Positions 8,568 through 17,273 of a stretch of 64,000 nucleotides of DNA are shown here, in pieces. Each line of letters opens with the position of its first letter. The stretch's first letter is position 1. A program made the position numbers and the translations under genes. Source of the DNA: JAVZLQ01 sp049972525 (lineage in GTDB: Archaea > Thermoproteota > Bathyarchaeia > Bathyarchaeales > Bathycorpusculaceae); NCBI GenBank assembly GCA_049972525.1, contig JBMFKI010000001.1, positions 116,916 through 180,915 of the forward strand, written 5' to 3'. Under the pieces are notes generated by a model. It was not told where the DNA came from. It saw only the letters and a list, made by a program, of their open reading frames with translations, and ran no database searches.

Positions 8568-8576
8568 CTATATAAC
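8568..8576 (+). promoter_or_regulatory. TATA box upstream of the dCTP deaminase-like gene
   Basis: CTATATAAC is placed about 48 bases before ATG 8620, giving an inferred leader of roughly 20 bases. It marks the start of a new transcription unit after the L21e-HemK2 operon. Confidence 0.5.
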
Positions 8577-8619
8577 ATGTGAATTTTACTAATGCTAGAA
8601 AGTGCTTGAGGCTTAGAGT

Positions 8620-9135
8620 ATGTGCGTGTTAGGTAAGGATAAGCTTAAAGAGCTTATTGAAAACTACAAGTGCATTTACCCGTACGATTACAATTTGTTG
8701 GACGGGGATAGCTACATACTAACAGTGAAAGAGGAAACCACACTTCATTATTTGGAACATAAAAACTTAATATCATACGAGATAGTGTTCACTCCGCCAA
8801 ACTACGTTGCACACTTAACAGCAAAAAGCAAGTATGGAAGAATGGGATTATCCTTCCTCAACGCCGCGAAGGTTCACAGCGGTTTTGTCGGAAGACTCGC
8901 TCTAGAACTTGTAAACTTGAGTAATGACCGATGCCCGATAACCATTAAGCGTGGAGACCCTTTTATGCACATAGAATTCGAAACTAGAGAAGGCGAACCC
9001 GCGCCGTACATGGGTGAGTACCAATTCCAGTATTTGACTGACGAGGAGATACGCATGTACGTTCCGATATTACGCAAAGTTTTTCCAAATTACGATGAAC
9101 TTGCCAAAATATGGTTGAGAGGTAAGAAGTTTTAG
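8620..9135 (+). CDS. dCTP deaminase / dUTPase superfamily protein
   Basis: A 171-residue trimeric beta-fold nucleotide enzyme. Recognisable blocks are PYDYNLLDGDSYIL, AHLTAKSKYGRMGLSF (the position of the R/K-S-S-x-x-R-x-G motif), AKVHSGFVGRLALELVN and RGDPFMHIEF. These correspond to the deoxynucleotide-binding core of Dcd and dUTPase. I cannot tell from sequence whether it deaminates dCTP, hydrolyses dUTP, or does both; either reaction supplies dUMP and limits uracil in DNA. Confidence 0.8.
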   Translation: MCVLGKDKLKELIENYKCIYPYDYNLLDGDSYILTVKEETTLHYLEHKNLISYEIVFTPPNYVAHLTAKSKYGRMGLSFLNAAKVHSGFVGRLALELVNLSNDRCPITIKRGDPFMHIEFETREGEPAPYMGEYQFQYLTDEEIRMYVPILRKVFPNYDELAKIWLRGKKF

Positions 9136-9198
9136 CTACTGATTTAGAAACATTATTTTAAATTCATAACTTCAATCAAAATGTTTCCTCAACAAATC

Positions 9199-9207
9199 GT
9201 TTAAATA
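9199..9207 (+). promoter_or_regulatory. TATA box of the L10e gene
   Basis: GTTTAAATA is 33-40 bases before the L10e ATG at 9240, consistent with a leader of about 10 bases. Confidence 0.55.
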
Positions 9208-9239
9208 AGACAATTATGGTATGCTGAAGGGGATGCGAT

Positions 9240-9758
9240 ATGCGCGCAAAGAACTACCGGGAGGTAAAAGGGCAACCCTACACTAGAAGAGAGTTTGTAA
9301 AGGGTTTCCCACAGCCGAAAATAAGTAAATTTACTATGGGCGACACTAAAGCGCAGTTTGAATATGAAGCAAAGCTCATAGCTCTTGAAAAAGCCCAAAT
9401 TCGCCACAACGCCCTCGAAGCGGCACGCGTGGCAACAAACCGTCTCCTCATGGAAAAACTTTCAAACAATTACCGTTTACAAGTTCATCCTTACCCACAC
9501 GTAATCTTACGGGAGAACAAAATGATTTTTGGTGCACATGCAGACCGTCTTCAAGATGGAATGCGGAGGGCGTTTGGAAAGCCCATAGGCACAGCAGCCC
9601 GCGTTGAACCTAAACAGACAATTATTACGGTTTGGGTTAACGCGGATGGTGTCGAAGTTGCAAAGGAAGCTTTGAGACGTGGAAGTGCAAAGCTTCCAAT
9701 TCCATGCAGGATAGTCATTGAAAAAGTGCAGAGGGAGGATGTGAAAACTCTTGGCTGA
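9240..9758 (+). CDS. rpl10e: 50S ribosomal protein L10e (uL16 family)
   Basis: A 172-residue archaeal/eukaryotic L10e, which sits near the peptidyl transferase centre and the 5S RNA. Diagnostic blocks are RAKNYREVKGQPYTRREFVKG, HNALEAARVATNRLLMEKL, YRLQVHPYPHVILRENK and the basic loop GMRRAFGKPIGTAARV that approaches the tRNA acceptor ends. The stop overlaps the start region of the PEP synthase reading frame. Confidence 0.97.
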   Translation: MRAKNYREVKGQPYTRREFVKGFPQPKISKFTMGDTKAQFEYEAKLIALEKAQIRHNALEAARVATNRLLMEKLSNNYRLQVHPYPHVILRENKMIFGAHADRLQDGMRRAFGKPIGTAARVEPKQTIITVWVNADGVEVAKEALRRGSAKLPIPCRIVIEKVQREDVKTLG

Positions 9759-12228
9759 AATGAAAAAAGATTTAGTGATATGGTTTGAAAACCTAAGAAG
9801 AACGGATATACTGTCAGTTGGTGGTAAAAACGCCAATTTAGGCGAAATGATCAGTGCAGGCATACCAGTTCCACCGGGCTTCGCTGTGACTGCTTATGCC
9901 TACAAGAAGTTCATTGAGGACACAGGAATTTCCGCAAAGATCTATGAAATAATTCGAGAAACCATTACGAATCCCAGTGACCCAAAACAGTATGAAATAG
10001 CCTCAAAAAAGATTCGTGAATTGATAGAGTCAACGCCTGTGCCCAAAGAAATCGAGAGCGCCATCAAATTAGCCTACGAAGAACTGTGCAGGAGGCTCAA
10101 CATGAAAGATGTTTTTGTCGCCGTAAGGTCAAGTGCCACGGCTGAAGACCTGCCTGATGCGTCGTTTGCTGGACAGCAAGAAACATACCTTAATGTTAGG
10201 GGCGCCAACGAGGTTGTTGCGAGCACCCTGAAATGTTGGTCAAGCCTATTCACGCCGCGTGCAATCTTTTACCGTTCAGAGAAGGGTTTCGCCCACGAAA
10301 AAGTCTTCATAAGCGTCGGCATCCAAAAGATGGTTAACTCGAAGGCTGCTGGCGTGATGTTTACACTAAATCCTGTGACTGGAGACACAAACGAGATTGT
10401 TATTGAAGGCAATTATGGACTCGGTGAGGCTGTTGTTTCGGGCGCAGTAACTCCAGACGACTTTGTTGTTGACAAGAAAACATTGAAAATAATTGAGAAA
10501 CGTATAGCTAAAAAAGCCGTGCAGTACATTCGAGACCCTAAAACTGGAAAAACCATTCACGCTGAAGTGCCGCCAGAAAAACAGGAACAACCATGCATAA
10601 GCGATGAGGAAATACTTAAACTTGCGGAGCTAGCAAAGCGTATAGAGCAACATTACGGAAAAGCCCAAGACATAGAATGGGCAATTGACGGTGACATTCC
10701 ATTCCCACAAAACGTCTTCATAGTGCAGTCAAGACCAGAAACCGTCTGGAGCACAAAAGTAGCTCAGCTTCCGGAGAAACCTGAAACTGCCACCGAAAAA
10801 CAGGCTGAAATGCTTAAAGTGGTTGTGAAGGGAATAGCTGCCGGCAAAAGAGGATTTGGTATAGGTGTGGCGAAGGTTGTTTTGAACCCGCAGGAAGCAG
10901 CGAAGGTCATGCAGAAAGGCGACATTCTGGTGACGGACATGACGAATCCAGATTACGTGCCATTCATGAAACTTGCAGGTGCAATAGTGACAGACAAGGG
11001 TGGTGTCACATGCCATGCGGCAATCGTCAGTAGAGAACTTGGAATTCCGTGCGTTGTCGGTACAGAAAACGCCACTAAACTTATGGTTTCAGGCAAAGAA
11101 TACACCGTGGATGCTAGAAGCGGCGTCGTTTACGAGGGAGTTTTGCCGGCATTAACCGAGCAACTTTCATCCTCTACAGGGGCTGCCTCCCCGTCAACTC
11201 ATGTTGGCGGAGTAATAGCTTACTCGGTGCCTGTTACTGCGACTAAAATATACATGAATTTGGGCGTTCCGGAAAAAATCGAAGACTACAAAGACTTGCC
11301 TTTTGAGGGCATTGGTTTAATGCGCATAGAGTTTATCCTCGCCAGCTACATAGGTGAGCATCCATTGTATCTCGTCGAGACTGGGCAATCGCAAAAGTTC
11401 GTTGACAAACTTGCAGAGGGAATAGCCACGGTTGCAAGGGCTATACAGCCACGCCCAGTAGTTGTCCGCTTCAGCGACTTCAAAACTAATGAGTACAGGG
11501 AGCTAAAGGGCGGCGAAAAATACGAGATTGTTGAGGCAAATCCAATGCTTGGATGGAGGGGATGCAGCCGCTACATAAGCCCATGGTATGAAAAGGCCTT
11601 TAGACTCGAATGCCAAGCAATAAATAAATGTCGAAAAGAATGGGGTCTCAAAAACGTCTGGGTTATGCTTCCCGTTGTTCGCACAGTGTGGGAAGCCAAG
11701 AAATGCCTAGAAATTATGCGTGAAGAAGGCTTAGAAAGGTCAAGGGACTTCCAAGTGTGGTTTATGGCTGAAACGCCCTCCATAGCAATACTTGCAGATG
11801 AATTTTCTAAGCTTTGCGACGGTTTCTCGATAGGCTCAAACGACATGACGCAAGGCATACTGATGATCGACAGGGATTCCGAACGCCTAGGGCAGATGGG
11901 ATATTTCGACGAAAGAGACCCTGCAGTGAAAAGGATAATCGCTCACCTAATCAAGGTCGCACATGCAAACGGGTGCACAGTGTCAATATGTGGAGAGGGT
12001 CCATCGAACCTACCAGACTTCACAGAATTCCTCGTGAGAGCTGGAATTGATAGCATTTCAGTGAACGCGGATGCCGTTGTAGCAACTAAAAAACTTGTTG
12101 CAAGCATAGAACAAAAGATGATTCTGGAGCAGCTTTCCGAGCAGAAGGAAAGAGCCCTTGGGCGTTCACAAAGAAAGCCAAAACGCGATTGGGAATGGAT
12201 GCCCGAGTGGGAAGAAACAACCGAGTAA
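9751..12228 (+). CDS. ppsA: Phosphoenolpyruvate synthase
   Basis: An 825-residue PEP synthase that converts pyruvate, ATP and water to PEP, AMP and phosphate for gluconeogenesis. The N-terminal ATP-grasp domain has VRSSATAEDLPDASFAGQQ. The mobile phosphohistidine domain has GGVTCHAAIVSRELGIPCVVG with the swivelling histidine near residue 425. The C-terminal PEP/pyruvate TIM barrel contains GLMRIEF and the late CGEGPSN and GSNDMTQ motifs, the latter an unusual variant of GTNDLTQ. The start may be TTG 9751, overlapping L10e, or ATG 9760. Confidence 0.95.
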   Translation: MAEMKKDLVIWFENLRRTDILSVGGKNANLGEMISAGIPVPPGFAVTAYAYKKFIEDTGISAKIYEIIRETITNPSDPKQYEIASKKIRELIESTPVPKEIESAIKLAYEELCRRLNMKDVFVAVRSSATAEDLPDASFAGQQETYLNVRGANEVVASTLKCWSSLFTPRAIFYRSEKGFAHEKVFISVGIQKMVNSKAAGVMFTLNPVTGDTNEIVIEGNYGLGEAVVSGAVTPDDFVVDKKTLKIIEKRIAKKAVQYIRDPKTGKTIHAEVPPEKQEQPCISDEEILKLAELAKRIEQHYGKAQDIEWAIDGDIPFPQNVFIVQSRPETVWSTKVAQLPEKPETATEKQAEMLKVVVKGIAAGKRGFGIGVAKVVLNPQEAAKVMQKGDILVTDMTNPDYVPFMKLAGAIVTDKGGVTCHAAIVSRELGIPCVVGTENATKLMVSGKEYTVDARSGVVYEGVLPALTEQLSSSTGAASPSTHVGGVIAYSVPVTATKIYMNLGVPEKIEDYKDLPFEGIGLMRIEFILASYIGEHPLYLVETGQSQKFVDKLAEGIATVARAIQPRPVVVRFSDFKTNEYRELKGGEKYEIVEANPMLGWRGCSRYISPWYEKAFRLECQAINKCRKEWGLKNVWVMLPVVRTVWEAKKCLEIMREEGLERSRDFQVWFMAETPSIAILADEFSKLCDGFSIGSNDMTQGILMIDRDSERLGQMGYFDERDPAVKRIIAHLIKVAHANGCTVSICGEGPSNLPDFTEFLVRAGIDSISVNADAVVATKKLVASIEQKMILEQLSEQKERALGRSQRKPKRDWEWMPEWEETTE

Positions 12229-12289
12229 AAAGATGACGCTTTTCCTTAATCCCAACCTTTACCTTTTTTGGAATCTCGGACTTGATTAA

Positions 12290-13291
12290 ATGAAGCTTTT
12301 CGATTTAGAAGAGGAAAGAGTGAAAAGAGAAATACAGAAACTTGGAGCAAAGCGCGTTTTAATTCAGCTTCCAGAAGGCTTGAAGCCAGAAGCAACACGC
12401 ATAGCAAAGGTAGTGGAGAAAACTGGAGCGCTGCCAATAATTTCTGCAGATCCATGCTACGGAGCATGTGATTTAGCAACTGCTGATGCTGAAAGCTTAG
12501 GTGCTGACCTTTTAATCCATTATGGGCACTCTAAAATGTTAAAACACGAACGTGTTCCAACAATTTACATCGAAGCTAGAGCAACAGTAAACGTGGAAGA
12601 AACTGTTGAAAAGGCTCTGCCTCTGCTTGGCAAGTGGCACAGGATAGGGTTAACAACAACAGTACAGCATGTGCAAACGATCGACAATGTTAAAGATATT
12701 TTGCTTCACGCAGGAAAAGCTGTTGCCGTGGGTGATGCTGGGCAACTAAACTATCCTGGACAAGTGATAGGATGCAACTATAGCAACGCGACATCCATAG
12801 CGAAGGATGTTGAAGCCTTCCTCTTCATAGGCGGCGGACAATTTCACGCATTAGGCGTTGCACTATCAACATCCAAACCCACAGTGGTTGCAGACCCATA
12901 CGAACGAAGCGCATTCTCCATCGATAAAGAATCTGAAAAAATAGTTAAGCAGAGGTGGGCTAGCATAGAAGAAGCAAAGGAAGCAAAAACCTTCGCCGTT
13001 CTTGTCGGATTGAAACCGGGACAGAAAAGAATTGAAGATGCATTGAGTTTAAAGAGGAAACTGGAAGAAAAAGGTAAAAGTGTTTGCCTTTTCGCCGTGA
13101 GGGAGATCACCCCAGAAGTACTCATGGAATTTCCAACAGTTGAGGCTTACGTCAATACAGCGTGTCCACGAGTATCGCTTGATGACTCTCTAAAGTTTAA
13201 GAAGCCAGTCATAACCTTTAACGAGGCTATGGTCGTCGCTGGCGAATTATCTTGGGAAGAGTTATGCAGAAAAGGTTGGTTCGAAAGCTAG
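12290..13291 (+). CDS. dph2: Diphthamide biosynthesis enzyme Dph2
   Basis: A 333-residue archaeal Dph2, an unusual radical-SAM enzyme that transfers the aminocarboxypropyl group of SAM to the target histidine of aEF2. The three cluster cysteines are visible, one per domain: ADPCYGACDLA, VIGCNYSNA and NTACPRVSLDD. The N-terminal RVLIQLPEGLKPEA and the FLFIGGGQFHALG segment are also typical. The ATG at 12290 fits. The 3' end overlaps the METTL5-like gene. Confidence 0.95.
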   Translation: MKLFDLEEERVKREIQKLGAKRVLIQLPEGLKPEATRIAKVVEKTGALPIISADPCYGACDLATADAESLGADLLIHYGHSKMLKHERVPTIYIEARATVNVEETVEKALPLLGKWHRIGLTTTVQHVQTIDNVKDILLHAGKAVAVGDAGQLNYPGQVIGCNYSNATSIAKDVEAFLFIGGGQFHALGVALSTSKPTVVADPYERSAFSIDKESEKIVKQRWASIEEAKEAKTFAVLVGLKPGQKRIEDALSLKRKLEEKGKSVCLFAVREITPEVLMEFPTVEAYVNTACPRVSLDDSLKFKKPVITFNEAMVVAGELSWEELCRKGWFES

Positions 13292-13950
13292 ACTTGGAAA
13301 TGCTGCTATCCAAAATACCGCAGCATCCTTCTCCAAAAGCAACACTTGAACAGTACACAATCCCCGCAGATGTTGCAGCAACAATGCTTTATATAGCCGC
13401 GTACATGCATAACGGCATCGTTGGCAAAACAGTTTTAGACATGGGATGTGGCACTGGTAGACTAGCTATAGGAGCAGCATTTTTAGGAGCAAGATTTGTG
13501 GTTGGCGTCGACATCGATAAAGAAGCTGTAAAAGTAGCTTCTGAAAGCGCTATCAGACTAAATCTGAAAAGAAAGGTCCAGTGGGTTGCCGCTGACATAG
13601 GCACCATAAGGGGAAAATTTGATACGGTACTGCAAAACCCTCCTTTTGGCGTACAGAAACGTAAAGCAGACCGAAAATTTTTGGAAAAGGCATTAGAAAC
13701 AGGTAAAAAAGTGTATTCGCTTCACAAAAGCCCGATTAAAGACAATGCCCTTATAAAAAAGATACAAGCGTCATCATCAGGTTTTGCGGTTACGAATCCA
13801 TTGTCTTTCATTAAAAAATTTGTTGAGTACAATGGAGGAAAAATCGAAGCGGCGTATAGCATAGTGATGACTATTCCACATATGTTCCCATTCCATACAA
13901 AAAGAAGGCACAGTTTTCTGGCGGACTTATACGTTATTGAGGGATGTTGA
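13264..13950 (+). CDS. METTL5-like rRNA N6-adenine methyltransferase
   Basis: A 228-residue Rossmann methyltransferase resembling METTL5, which makes N6-methyladenosine in small-subunit rRNA. It has the family N-terminus LEQYTIPADVAATMLYIAA, motif I TVLDMGCGTGRLAIGAA, the catalytic NPPFGVQKRKADRKFLEKAL and the YSLHKSP segment. ATG 13264 lies inside the Dph2 coding end; a TTG at 13252 is the alternative. Eukaryotic METTL5 is stabilised by TRMT112, and a Trm112 gene occurs at 53209-53499. Confidence 0.9.
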   Translation: MQKRLVRKLDLEMLLSKIPQHPSPKATLEQYTIPADVAATMLYIAAYMHNGIVGKTVLDMGCGTGRLAIGAAFLGARFVVGVDIDKEAVKVASESAIRLNLKRKVQWVAADIGTIRGKFDTVLQNPPFGVQKRKADRKFLEKALETGKKVYSLHKSPIKDNALIKKIQASSSGFAVTNPLSFIKKFVEYNGGKIEAAYSIVMTIPHMFPFHTKRRHSFLADLYVIEGC

Positions 13951-14065
13951 TAATCAAAAGGTTTATTGAGATGCGTGGTAAATTAAAGTTATATCGCGTA
14001 AATTTACAATCGCACCCATACTACACGTAACGTTAACTTGAATGTGTTTGAAAAAGGGAATTTAA

Positions 14066-14647
14066 ATGAGCTTTGATGACACGGAAAGAAAAAGCGGCAA
14101 ATTTGTATTGCCCGGTGAACGTTTGGGCGTTATTGAAGAGTTTATTCCGAATGCTGGAACTTACGTTAAAGATGGAGTAATATACTCAAAGGTTGTCGGG
14201 CGGGCTTTGCTTGATCTCATGAACAAACGGGTTTCGGTTTACCCACTAGTCCATGGAGCAAGAGTTCCCAAAATTGGAAGCATAGTTTTAGGGCAAGTTT
14301 CAAATGTCCAAAACGATAGTGCCGCCGTGCGAATTTTTAAAGTTGGAAGTAAAACGCTCTCCGGTTTCTTCACAGGCATTCTCCACGTTTCCGATGTGCA
14401 GCTAAGATATGTTGAGTCAATGTATGACGTTTGCAAACCAGGAGACATTATGAGGGCTAAGGTAATAAGCGACAAAAACAGAGTTTACCACTTGTCCATT
14501 AAAGAAAGGAATTTGGGCGTTATATACGCCTTCTGTTCGCAATGCGGTTTCACATTAGAATTATGGCGACATGCGATGCGCTGTGCAAAATGTGGAAAAA
14601 TTGAAAAGCGTAAGACAGCCTTAGATTATGGGAAGGGAGTTGTCTAG
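14066..14647 (+). CDS. csl4: Exosome RNA-binding subunit Csl4
   Basis: A 193-residue Csl4, part of the cap of the archaeal RNA exosome, where it recruits RNA and DnaG. The order is an N-terminal barrel (FVLPGERLGVIEEFIPNAGTY), a central S1 domain (GSIVLGQVSNVQNDSAAVRI through LSIKERNLGVIYA) and a C-terminal zinc ribbon (CSQCGFTLELWRHAMRCAKC). All four zinc cysteines are present. The stop codon abuts the TTG start of RpoL, indicating coupling. Confidence 0.95.
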   Translation: MSFDDTERKSGKFVLPGERLGVIEEFIPNAGTYVKDGVIYSKVVGRALLDLMNKRVSVYPLVHGARVPKIGSIVLGQVSNVQNDSAAVRIFKVGSKTLSGFFTGILHVSDVQLRYVESMYDVCKPGDIMRAKVISDKNRVYHLSIKERNLGVIYAFCSQCGFTLELWRHAMRCAKCGKIEKRKTALDYGKGVV

Positions 14648-14932
14648 TTGAAGGTTAAAGTGTTAAGAAAGACCTCTAATGAGCTTAAAATTGAAGTTGA
14701 AGGCGCTGGACATACTTTATGCGGTATGCTGCAGAAAATACTGTCTGAAAATGATGATGTGGACGTGGCGGGTTACGATATTCCACATCCGTTAGCTTCA
14801 AATCCAACAATTTACGTTCGTACAAAAGGCAAAGTGAAACCTGAAGAGGTTTTGTTAAAGGCTATAGAAAAAGCGCGCAGTATAAACACAGAATTCCGCG
14901 AAGAAATTAAAAAGGCTCTTAAGAAAACTTGA
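14648..14932 (+). CDS. rpoL: RNA polymerase subunit L (Rpb11 homologue)
   Basis: A 94-residue polymerase assembly subunit that pairs with RpoD. The block GAGHTLCGMLQKILSENDDVDVAGYDIPHPL is the dimerisation signature and is close to consensus. It uses a TTG start directly after the Csl4 stop. Its 3' end overlaps the convergent RNase III-like gene by 14 bases. Confidence 0.94.
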   Translation: MKVKVLRKTSNELKIEVEGAGHTLCGMLQKILSENDDVDVAGYDIPHPLASNPTIYVRTKGKVKPEEVLLKAIEKARSINTEFREEIKKALKKT

Positions 14933-15314
14933 TCTTACCCTTTATTTCCATAAGCAACTGGTTAAATCCTTCCACCGGATCGTCAGACATTTCCAGAATG
15001 GAAACGCTTTTCTTCAATGTGATAACGTTGCGAAGCCAAGCGTAAACGATTAGAGCTTCGGCAGCGTCCGCAAGCAGGTGTCGATTCATTTTCGCTGGCA
15101 AAAACTCCCTCAACGCAGCCCTTTTAATAGCCTCAGCGAGAATGCTTCCCCTAACCTTGGCACCAGAAGGCATTCGCCTTTTGTTAGATAAGGCCAATGC
15201 ATAGACGAAGTTTACGTACGTGTCTCCCAAGGATGCCAACTTGTGGTCTGTTAAAACTTCTGTTAGGCTTCTGTAGGCTTTAATGAACGAAAACAGTTTA
15301 CCTTGTCCTTTCAT
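14919..15314 (-). CDS. Ribonuclease III family protein (small, archaeal)
   Basis: A 131-residue protein with a minimal RNase III-type helical fold. The segment KLASLGDTYVNFVYALALSNKR matches the G-D-x-x-x-N core of the family, and DAAEALIVYAWL matches the second acidic helix D-x-x-E-A. There is no double-stranded RNA-binding domain, as in bacterial Mini-III. It probably processes structured RNA, but the substrate is unknown. It is convergent with RpoL with a 14-base 3' overlap and diverges from the DUF99 gene. Confidence 0.75.
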   Translation of the reverse strand: MKGQGKLFSFIKAYRSLTEVLTDHKLASLGDTYVNFVYALALSNKRRMPSGAKVRGSILAEAIKRAALREFLPAKMNRHLLADAAEALIVYAWLRNVITLKKSVSILEMSDDPVEGFNQLLMEIKGKIKFS

Positions 15315-15393
15315 GGCACGTCATCCGCCTTTACAATATTGCTAGTTAAACTTATAATGCCTTATTCTAATACCATGTTATTGGAGGAAAGTT

Positions 15394-15981
15394 GTGTTTT
15401 ACAGGAAATTTCGAGTGATTAAACCCGAAATTCGTGTGCTTGGCATAGATGACGGCGTATTTGTTCCCCATAAAAGAGGACTTGTGCCAGTTGTAGGTGT
15501 CGTCTTTCGCGGTGGATACTGGCTTGATGGGGTTATGCACACGGAGGTTGAGGTAGACGGGTTTGACGCTACGGAGAAGATAGTGCATATGGTGCTTAAC
15601 TCTTCCCACTATAAACAATTGCGCGTCATAATGCTTAACGGAATAACCCTCGCAGGTTTTAACGTCATAGACGTAAAGGAACTTTTCGCAAAAACAAACC
15701 TTCCAATAATAGCCGTCACCAAGGAAAAACCAAATTTTAAGGAAATTCAAGAAGCACTTAAAAAACTGCCCAGAAGCGAAGAGCGATGGAAAGCTATTCA
15801 AAACGCTGGCGAAATACACTCCATATATACTCGGAACAAAAACGAAAAAATCTACATGCAAATTCACGGTATCCTTAAAGAGGATGCAGAAAAAATTTTG
15901 CAACTAACTTCGACGAGAAGCAACATCCCCGAGGCTTTACGTGTCGCTCACCTTATAGCTTCTGGAATAAGCCACGTTTAG
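15394..15981 (+). CDS. DUF99 family protein
   Basis: A 195-residue UPF0215/DUF99 protein. The family signature is RVLGIDDGVF near the N-terminus, followed by VPVVGVVFRGGYWLDGVMHTE and LNGITLAGFNVIDV. The fold is related to endonuclease V (RNase H-like), and the early acidic GIDDG fits a metal site, but activity is not established. A GTG at 15394 preceded by GGAGG (15383-15387) sets the start. It is followed by the TFS gene. Confidence 0.85.
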   Translation: MFYRKFRVIKPEIRVLGIDDGVFVPHKRGLVPVVGVVFRGGYWLDGVMHTEVEVDGFDATEKIVHMVLNSSHYKQLRVIMLNGITLAGFNVIDVKELFAKTNLPIIAVTKEKPNFKEIQEALKKLPRSEERWKAIQNAGEIHSIYTRNKNEKIYMQIHGILKEDAEKILQLTSTRSNIPEALRVAHLIASGISHV

Positions 15982-16061
15982 CCCCAATGCTTACTCCGGC
16001 GAGAAAAGGTTTAAAAGAGACCAAGTTAAGGAAAAACAGACGGAAAGCGGAGCAAAACACT

Positions 16062-16412
16062 ATGGAATTTTGTCCGAAATGTGGTTCTCGTCTCGTTCCA
16101 AAGAAAAGTAAAAGTGGAAAAGAGCAATCAACGATGTTGGTCTGTCCAAAGTGCGGCTACAAAAAGTCGTTAACAAAAAAAGTTGAACCCAAAGTCGCAA
16201 AAGTAATTGAACACAAGCCTCAGCAGCTAGTCGCAGTCATAGGTAAAGAAGAACAGAAACTAAGAACACTGCCAACAGTTCGAGTTGAATGTCCAAAATG
16301 TGGAAACAACACGGCTTATGTTTGGCAAGTACAAACCCGAGGTGCAGATGAATCGTCAACACAATTTTTGCGTTGCACAAAATGCGGTTACACATTCAGA
16401 GAATACAGCTAA
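16062..16412 (+). CDS. tfs: Transcription factor S (TFIIS/Rpb9-like)
   Basis: A 116-residue archaeal cleavage factor that rescues backtracked RNA polymerase. The N-terminal zinc ribbon MEFCPKCGSRLVPKK with LVCPKCGYKK and the C-terminal ribbon VECPKCGNNTAYVWQVQTR with LRCTKCGYTFREYS are complete. The acidic tip RGADESSTQ carries the D-E pair needed for cleavage. The open frame reaches 25 codons further upstream, but the protein clearly begins at ATG 16062, and a TATA-like GTTTAAAAG near 16009 agrees. Confidence 0.95.
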   Translation: MEFCPKCGSRLVPKKSKSGKEQSTMLVCPKCGYKKSLTKKVEPKVAKVIEHKPQQLVAVIGKEEQKLRTLPTVRVECPKCGNNTAYVWQVQTRGADESSTQFLRCTKCGYTFREYS

Positions 16413-16444
16413 GCCGCCACAGTAACGCGTGCGGAAAACCAAAG

Positions 16445-16454
16445 TTTTAATATA
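16445..16454 (+). promoter_or_regulatory. TATA box of the PCNA gene
   Basis: The run TTTTAATATA lies 50 bases upstream of the PCNA ATG, predicting a leader of about 25 bases. It starts the PCNA-PriL transcription unit. Confidence 0.45.
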
Positions 16455-16503
16455 GTAAAGTCTTTTATTACCAAAACTGCATATCATTAGAAAAGGGATT
16501 ATC

Positions 16504-17259
16504 ATGTTCAGACTAAAAGTAGCCGACGCTAAACTATTAAGAGACATGGCAACGGCCATCTCCATTCTCGTCGACGAAGCGACATTCAAAATTGAACCAG
16601 AAGGCATAAAGCTCAGAGCAATGGACCCCTCGCGCGTTGCCATGATTGATTTTGAGTGGCCAAAAACAGTGTTTGAAGAGTACGAGTGCACAGAACCTAC
16701 AAAAATGTGCATAAACATAAGCGAACTGCTTAAACTGCTTAAAAGAACAGGTAAGGATGAAGTTGTTGAGCTTTCTCTTGACGAGAAAACTGGACGCTTA
16801 CAAGTGAAGATTACTGGCAAATACTCTAGAAACTTTACCATGCCGACGTTGGAAGCATCAGAAGAAGAAGTTCCCACACCAAAAATAACCTTCAACGTTA
16901 GGGCTAAAACAACAACCTACGGTTTAAGCCAAGCCATAGAAGATGCGCAACTTGTAAGCGATCATGTACGCATAGAAGCAGAAAGCGAAAAACTCGTCTT
17001 TAACGCTTCCGGAGACCTTATGGGCGCCACAATAACGCTTCAAAAAGGAAGCGACGCGCTTCTGGATTTGGAAGTTAAAGAACCTTCAAAGGCAACCTTT
17101 AGCCTAAGCTACCTTTCCGAGATGGTAAAAGCCGCGTCTGCAACCTCCGAGGTGGTGACATTAGAGTTTTCAAAGGACATGCCAATTAAACTTGACTTCC
17201 AACAAGCAAAAGAAGGTAAACTAACATTTTATCTGGCGCCGCGAATCGAAACAGAATAG
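16504..17259 (+). CDS. pcn: DNA polymerase sliding clamp PCNA
   Basis: A 251-residue clamp of the usual length. Key segments are LLRDMATAISILVDEATFKI, GIKLRAMDPSRVAMIDFEWP, the interdomain loop region around PTLEASEEEVPTPKI and the C-terminal KLDFQQAKEGKLTFYLAPRIE. It tethers DNA polymerase, RFC, ligase and Fen1 to DNA. The primase large subunit gene begins 14 bases downstream, so the two are an operon. Confidence 0.97.
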   Translation: MFRLKVADAKLLRDMATAISILVDEATFKIEPEGIKLRAMDPSRVAMIDFEWPKTVFEEYECTEPTKMCINISELLKLLKRTGKDEVVELSLDEKTGRLQVKITGKYSRNFTMPTLEASEEEVPTPKITFNVRAKTTTYGLSQAIEDAQLVSDHVRIEAESEKLVFNASGDLMGATITLQKGSDALLDLEVKEPSKATFSLSYLSEMVKAASATSEVVTLEFSKDMPIKLDFQQAKEGKLTFYLAPRIETE

Positions 17260-17273
17260 CAAGTGAACATTAA